Origin: Myxococcales bacterium
Lineage (GTDB): Bacteria > Myxococcota_A > Polyangia > Haliangiales > Haliangiaceae
Length of the DNA stretch: 64,000 bases
Direction of reading: 5' to 3'
NCBI GenBank assembly: GCA_016720595.1
Contig: JADKKI010000029.1
Location: 62,001-126,000 of the forward strand
The position numbers were made by a program, and so were the translations under genes. Positions within the stretch are counted from its first letter, which is position 1; every line of letters starts with the position of its first letter. The notes under the pieces were generated by a model that was not told the DNA's origin, did no database searches, and worked only from the letters and a program-made list of their open reading frames with translations. Of the stretch, positions 62,216 to 64,000 are shown in pieces.

Positions 62216-63532
62216 ATGTCCACAAACCCCGGCGAACCCAAGGTCGCCAGCGTCGCCACGCACGCCCCCCTCGCGCCGATCGTCGCTCCGTGCCGATCCC
62301 CTGTCGAGGTGCTCCGCAAGCGGCTGGCGCTCGGCACCGGGTTCTTGATCGGGGTCGCAAGCGTCGCCGCGCTGGTCCACGCGACCGTCCTGCTCCACCC
62401 GCCGGTGCCACCGCCTGCACCCGCGGCAACTGCACCCACGCCGCCGATCACGATCCCTGCGCCGCTCGTGATCACGATCGATCGAACGATCGAGGCGCCC
62501 TCTCCTCCCCCGCCCGGCGCGGAGCTCGGCTGCCCCGTGATCACGCGTGCCGATCTCCCGATCGGGAGCCCGATCGATCCCCAGACGATCCCGCTCGAAG
62601 GCGAACACCCGGGCGCGGTGGTCGCCGCCGCGCAGGCGCCGCAGCTCGCGGTGCTCCACGGCACCTCCGTGTGGATCAGCGATGACGACGGACGATCGTT
62701 CGCGCGGGCGTTCGAGCAGCACGAGGTCACCCAGATCGCGATCGATCGCGACGGCATCGTCTACGCGCTCGCGGGCGACCAGCTCGGCGTTCGTCCACCG
62801 GTCGGGAAGACGCACTGGAGGACGCTCGCCGCGTGCGGCGAGGAAGCGCGATGCGAGCGCGCGATCGGCGTGGTCGGGACCAAGCTCGTGACGTTCGCCG
62901 ACGAGCAGATCTCCACCACCGAAGATCAGGGGCGAACGTGGAAGCGGTTCGCGGACCCGGCGGTCGCCTGGGCCGATCACGGCGGTTCGCTGTTCGCGTG
63001 GAAGGGAGCGCTGTTCCAGGTCACCCACTACCGGGACATGTGCGGCGTCGACGATCTGTCGACCTATCGCCTCGCCCCCAACGGCACGGTCGCCCACGAC
63101 ACGTTCCACAACTACTACAACCCCGACGAGGCGGTGCTCCGGGCGAGCTCCGACGTCGATCCGACGTGGACCTGGACCGAGCGGTGCTGGACCGACACGC
63201 CCGAACGCCTCGGCCGCTGCGCGACGAGGTCCGCCACGCGGAGCGCCCTCCTGGCCGCCGCGACCCTCCTCCCCGTCGAAGGCGCGCGCACCCTCGCCGT
63301 CTACGGCGGCAGCATGGTCGAGCTGTGCCCCGCGGGCGCTCGCCAGATCTACCGTGCGTATCCCGTCGACGAGGTCGATGCAGTCGACGCCGTGGGCCGC
63401 GCGCTCGTGATGAAGGAGGCCACGCTCGTGCGGTGGTCGCCACTCCACGGCTGGCGCAAGCTCCACGTTCACGGCGGAGGTGCCGACCCAACGTGGCGAC
63501 GACTGAGTGAGCGCACCGCCCCAGAGCTCTAA
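62216..63532 (+). CDS. membrane-anchored beta-propeller protein
   Basis: About 438 aa. A TM anchor (ALGTGFLIGVASVAALVHATV, near 45-65) follows a short cytoplasmic N-tail; then a Pro/Thr linker and a ~330-residue domain of beta strands with BNR/sialidase-like Asp boxes (VWISDDDGRSFARA, ISTTEDQGRTWKRF). Asp boxes mark exo-sialidase or VPS10-type propellers. Catalytic residues are not evident, so a binding role is likely. The start is uncertain: ATG 62216 or GTG 62186. Divergent from the radical SAM gene. Confidence 0.75.
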   Translation: MSTNPGEPKVASVATHAPLAPIVAPCRSPVEVLRKRLALGTGFLIGVASVAALVHATVLLHPPVPPPAPAATAPTPPITIPAPLVITIDRTIEAPSPPPPGAELGCPVITRADLPIGSPIDPQTIPLEGEHPGAVVAAAQAPQLAVLHGTSVWISDDDGRSFARAFEQHEVTQIAIDRDGIVYALAGDQLGVRPPVGKTHWRTLAACGEEARCERAIGVVGTKLVTFADEQISTTEDQGRTWKRFADPAVAWADHGGSLFAWKGALFQVTHYRDMCGVDDLSTYRLAPNGTVAHDTFHNYYNPDEAVLRASSDVDPTWTWTERCWTDTPERLGRCATRSATRSALLAAATLLPVEGARTLAVYGGSMVELCPAGARQIYRAYPVDEVDAVDAVGRALVMKEATLVRWSPLHGWRKLHVHGGGADPTWRRLSERTAPEL

Positions 63533-63597
63533 CCAAGGAAGCTAGGAACCAGGGTAAGAGAGCGTTCTAAACAGTCCGCTGCCTGGCTTCCTTGGTT
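63531..63597. terminator. inverted repeat between convergent genes
   Basis: AACCAAGGAAGC (63531-63542, starting within the stop codon) and GCTTCCTTGGTT (63586-63597) are perfect complements. Partial second copies (GGAACCAGG; CCTGG...GGTTCC) extend the pairing imperfectly inside and beyond. Both flanking genes end here, so a bidirectional terminator is likely. Confidence 0.6.
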
Positions 63598-63670
63598 CCT
63601 GGGTTTGAATTCAGGGAATGCGCCCCGCGGATCACAGATCGGCCACTCTCGACCGTGCGGCCAGCGCAGG

Positions 63671-64000
63671 TCAGCGCTTCCGCGCGAGCCAGATGTAGTA
63701 GCGCGGCCCGCCCGGCGTGGTCGGCGTGGCGCGCAGCTGCTCGACGGTGAACCCCACCTCCTTGAGCCAGATCGTGAACGTGCGCGAGGGAAACGCCGAC
63801 CACACCGCGAGCAGCCCACCCGCACGCAGCGCCGAGCGGGCGCGCGTCAGGCCGGCGCGCTTGTAGAGGCGCGCGTTGTCGTCGTGCGTGAGCGCATCCG
63901 GGCCGTTGTCGACGTCGAGGAGGATCGCGTCGTACTTCGCACGCTTGGCGATCACGCGGCCGACGTCATCGACGATCACGCGCACGCGCGGATCCGCGAG
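63671..64000 (-). CDS. spermidine-synthase-like SAM methyltransferase (5' end cut by window)
   Basis: The visible C-terminal 109 residues begin LADPRVRVIVDDVGRV and continue YDAILLDVDNGPDALTHDDN, RSALRAGGLLAVWSAFPSRT, and VEQLRATPTTPGGPRYYIWL. This is the C-terminal half of a Rossmann SAM-dependent methyltransferase resembling polyamine-synthase-fold proteins. The SAM-binding glycine loop lies outside the window. Role unknown. Confidence 0.85.
   Translation of the reverse strand, partial: LADPRVRVIVDDVGRVIAKRAKYDAILLDVDNGPDALTHDDNARLYKRAGLTRARSALRAGGLLAVWSAFPSRTFTIWLKEVGFTVEQLRATPTTPGGPRYYIWLARKR

Noticed and set aside
63541..63625. A tRNA-like segment (GGTAAGAGAGCG, TTCTAAACA, GGGTTTGAATTC)
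   Set aside because: The acceptor and D stems cannot be paired and the T-arm lacks the conserved GGTTCGAATCC; the inverted repeat fits a terminator better.
1..64000. Search for CRISPR arrays, IS elements, integrases and phage genes
   Set aside because: No spaced direct repeats, transposase or integrase motifs were seen on either strand by reading.

Overview
The window is high-GC DNA (roughly two-thirds G+C or more) with the style of a Myxococcota chromosome, perhaps from the Haliangium/Kofleriaceae side. The evidence is a MYXO-CTERM sorting tail on a secreted trypsin-like protease, an ECF sigma factor paired with a zinc-finger/Ser-Thr kinase/TPR protein, multi-receiver hybrid histidine kinases, and many lipoproteins and TPR, Sel1 and beta-propeller proteins. 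No rRNA, tRNA, IS element, integrase or CRISPR array was seen. The genus is not determinable from what I can see.

Layout. 0-4 kb: an SDR plus metal-dependent-hydrolase operon divergent from a TetR regulator across a clear palindromic operator, then a pirin and a 2OG-Fe(II) oxygenase with a TonB-C-like tail. 4-9 kb: a secreted Ala/Lys/Pro repeat protein, a Sel1 protein and a histidine kinase/sigma-54 response-regulator pair. 9-12 kb: lipoprotein, UspA, Pcm, and YceI divergent from HxlR. 12-13.4 kb: a CLC antiporter preceded by a fluoride (crcB-type) riboswitch. 13.4-19.3 kb: a TPR-HupE-GMC oxidoreductase operon divergent from two DUF4331-type secreted proteins. 19.4-24.3 kb: a phosphorelay operon (hybrid kinase, lone receiver, seven-domain hybrid kinase). 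24.4-29.6 kb: an RND efflux pump with its adaptor and an alpha/beta hydrolase. 29.7-36.5 kb: a lipin-like HAD lipoprotein and a three-gene operon (TPR-DUF2135, VIT-vWA lipoprotein, beta-propeller). 36.6-44.4 kb: several hypotheticals, an HTTM-like membrane protein, DUF3309, a ferritin-like protein, a thiolase/carotenoid-oxygenase pair and a GDPD. 44.4-51.9 kb: two lipoproteins that share a new-looking cysteine module, a PQQ-type propeller lipoprotein, the ECF sigma factor, and a broken kinase gene. 52-53.8 kb: the MYXO-CTERM protease and a PhyH dioxygenase. 53.8-56.6 kb: a lower-GC accessory patch with a decayed Uma2 gene, a CAP-domain protein and two small immunity-type genes. 56.6-64 kb: two large exported proteins, a radical SAM/SPASM enzyme translationally coupled to a probable substrate, a membrane-anchored propeller protein, and a methyltransferase cut by the window end.

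Most promising for new biology: the radical SAM/SPASM plus 255-aa partner (60.0-61.9 kb), the DUF4331/TPR/HupE/GMC locus (13.5-19.3 kb), and the VIT-vWA/DUF2135/propeller operon (30.9-36.5 kb). The best concrete regulatory find is the fluoride riboswitch at 13.37-13.43 kb, whose position supports assigning the downstream CLC to the fluoride-exporting branch.
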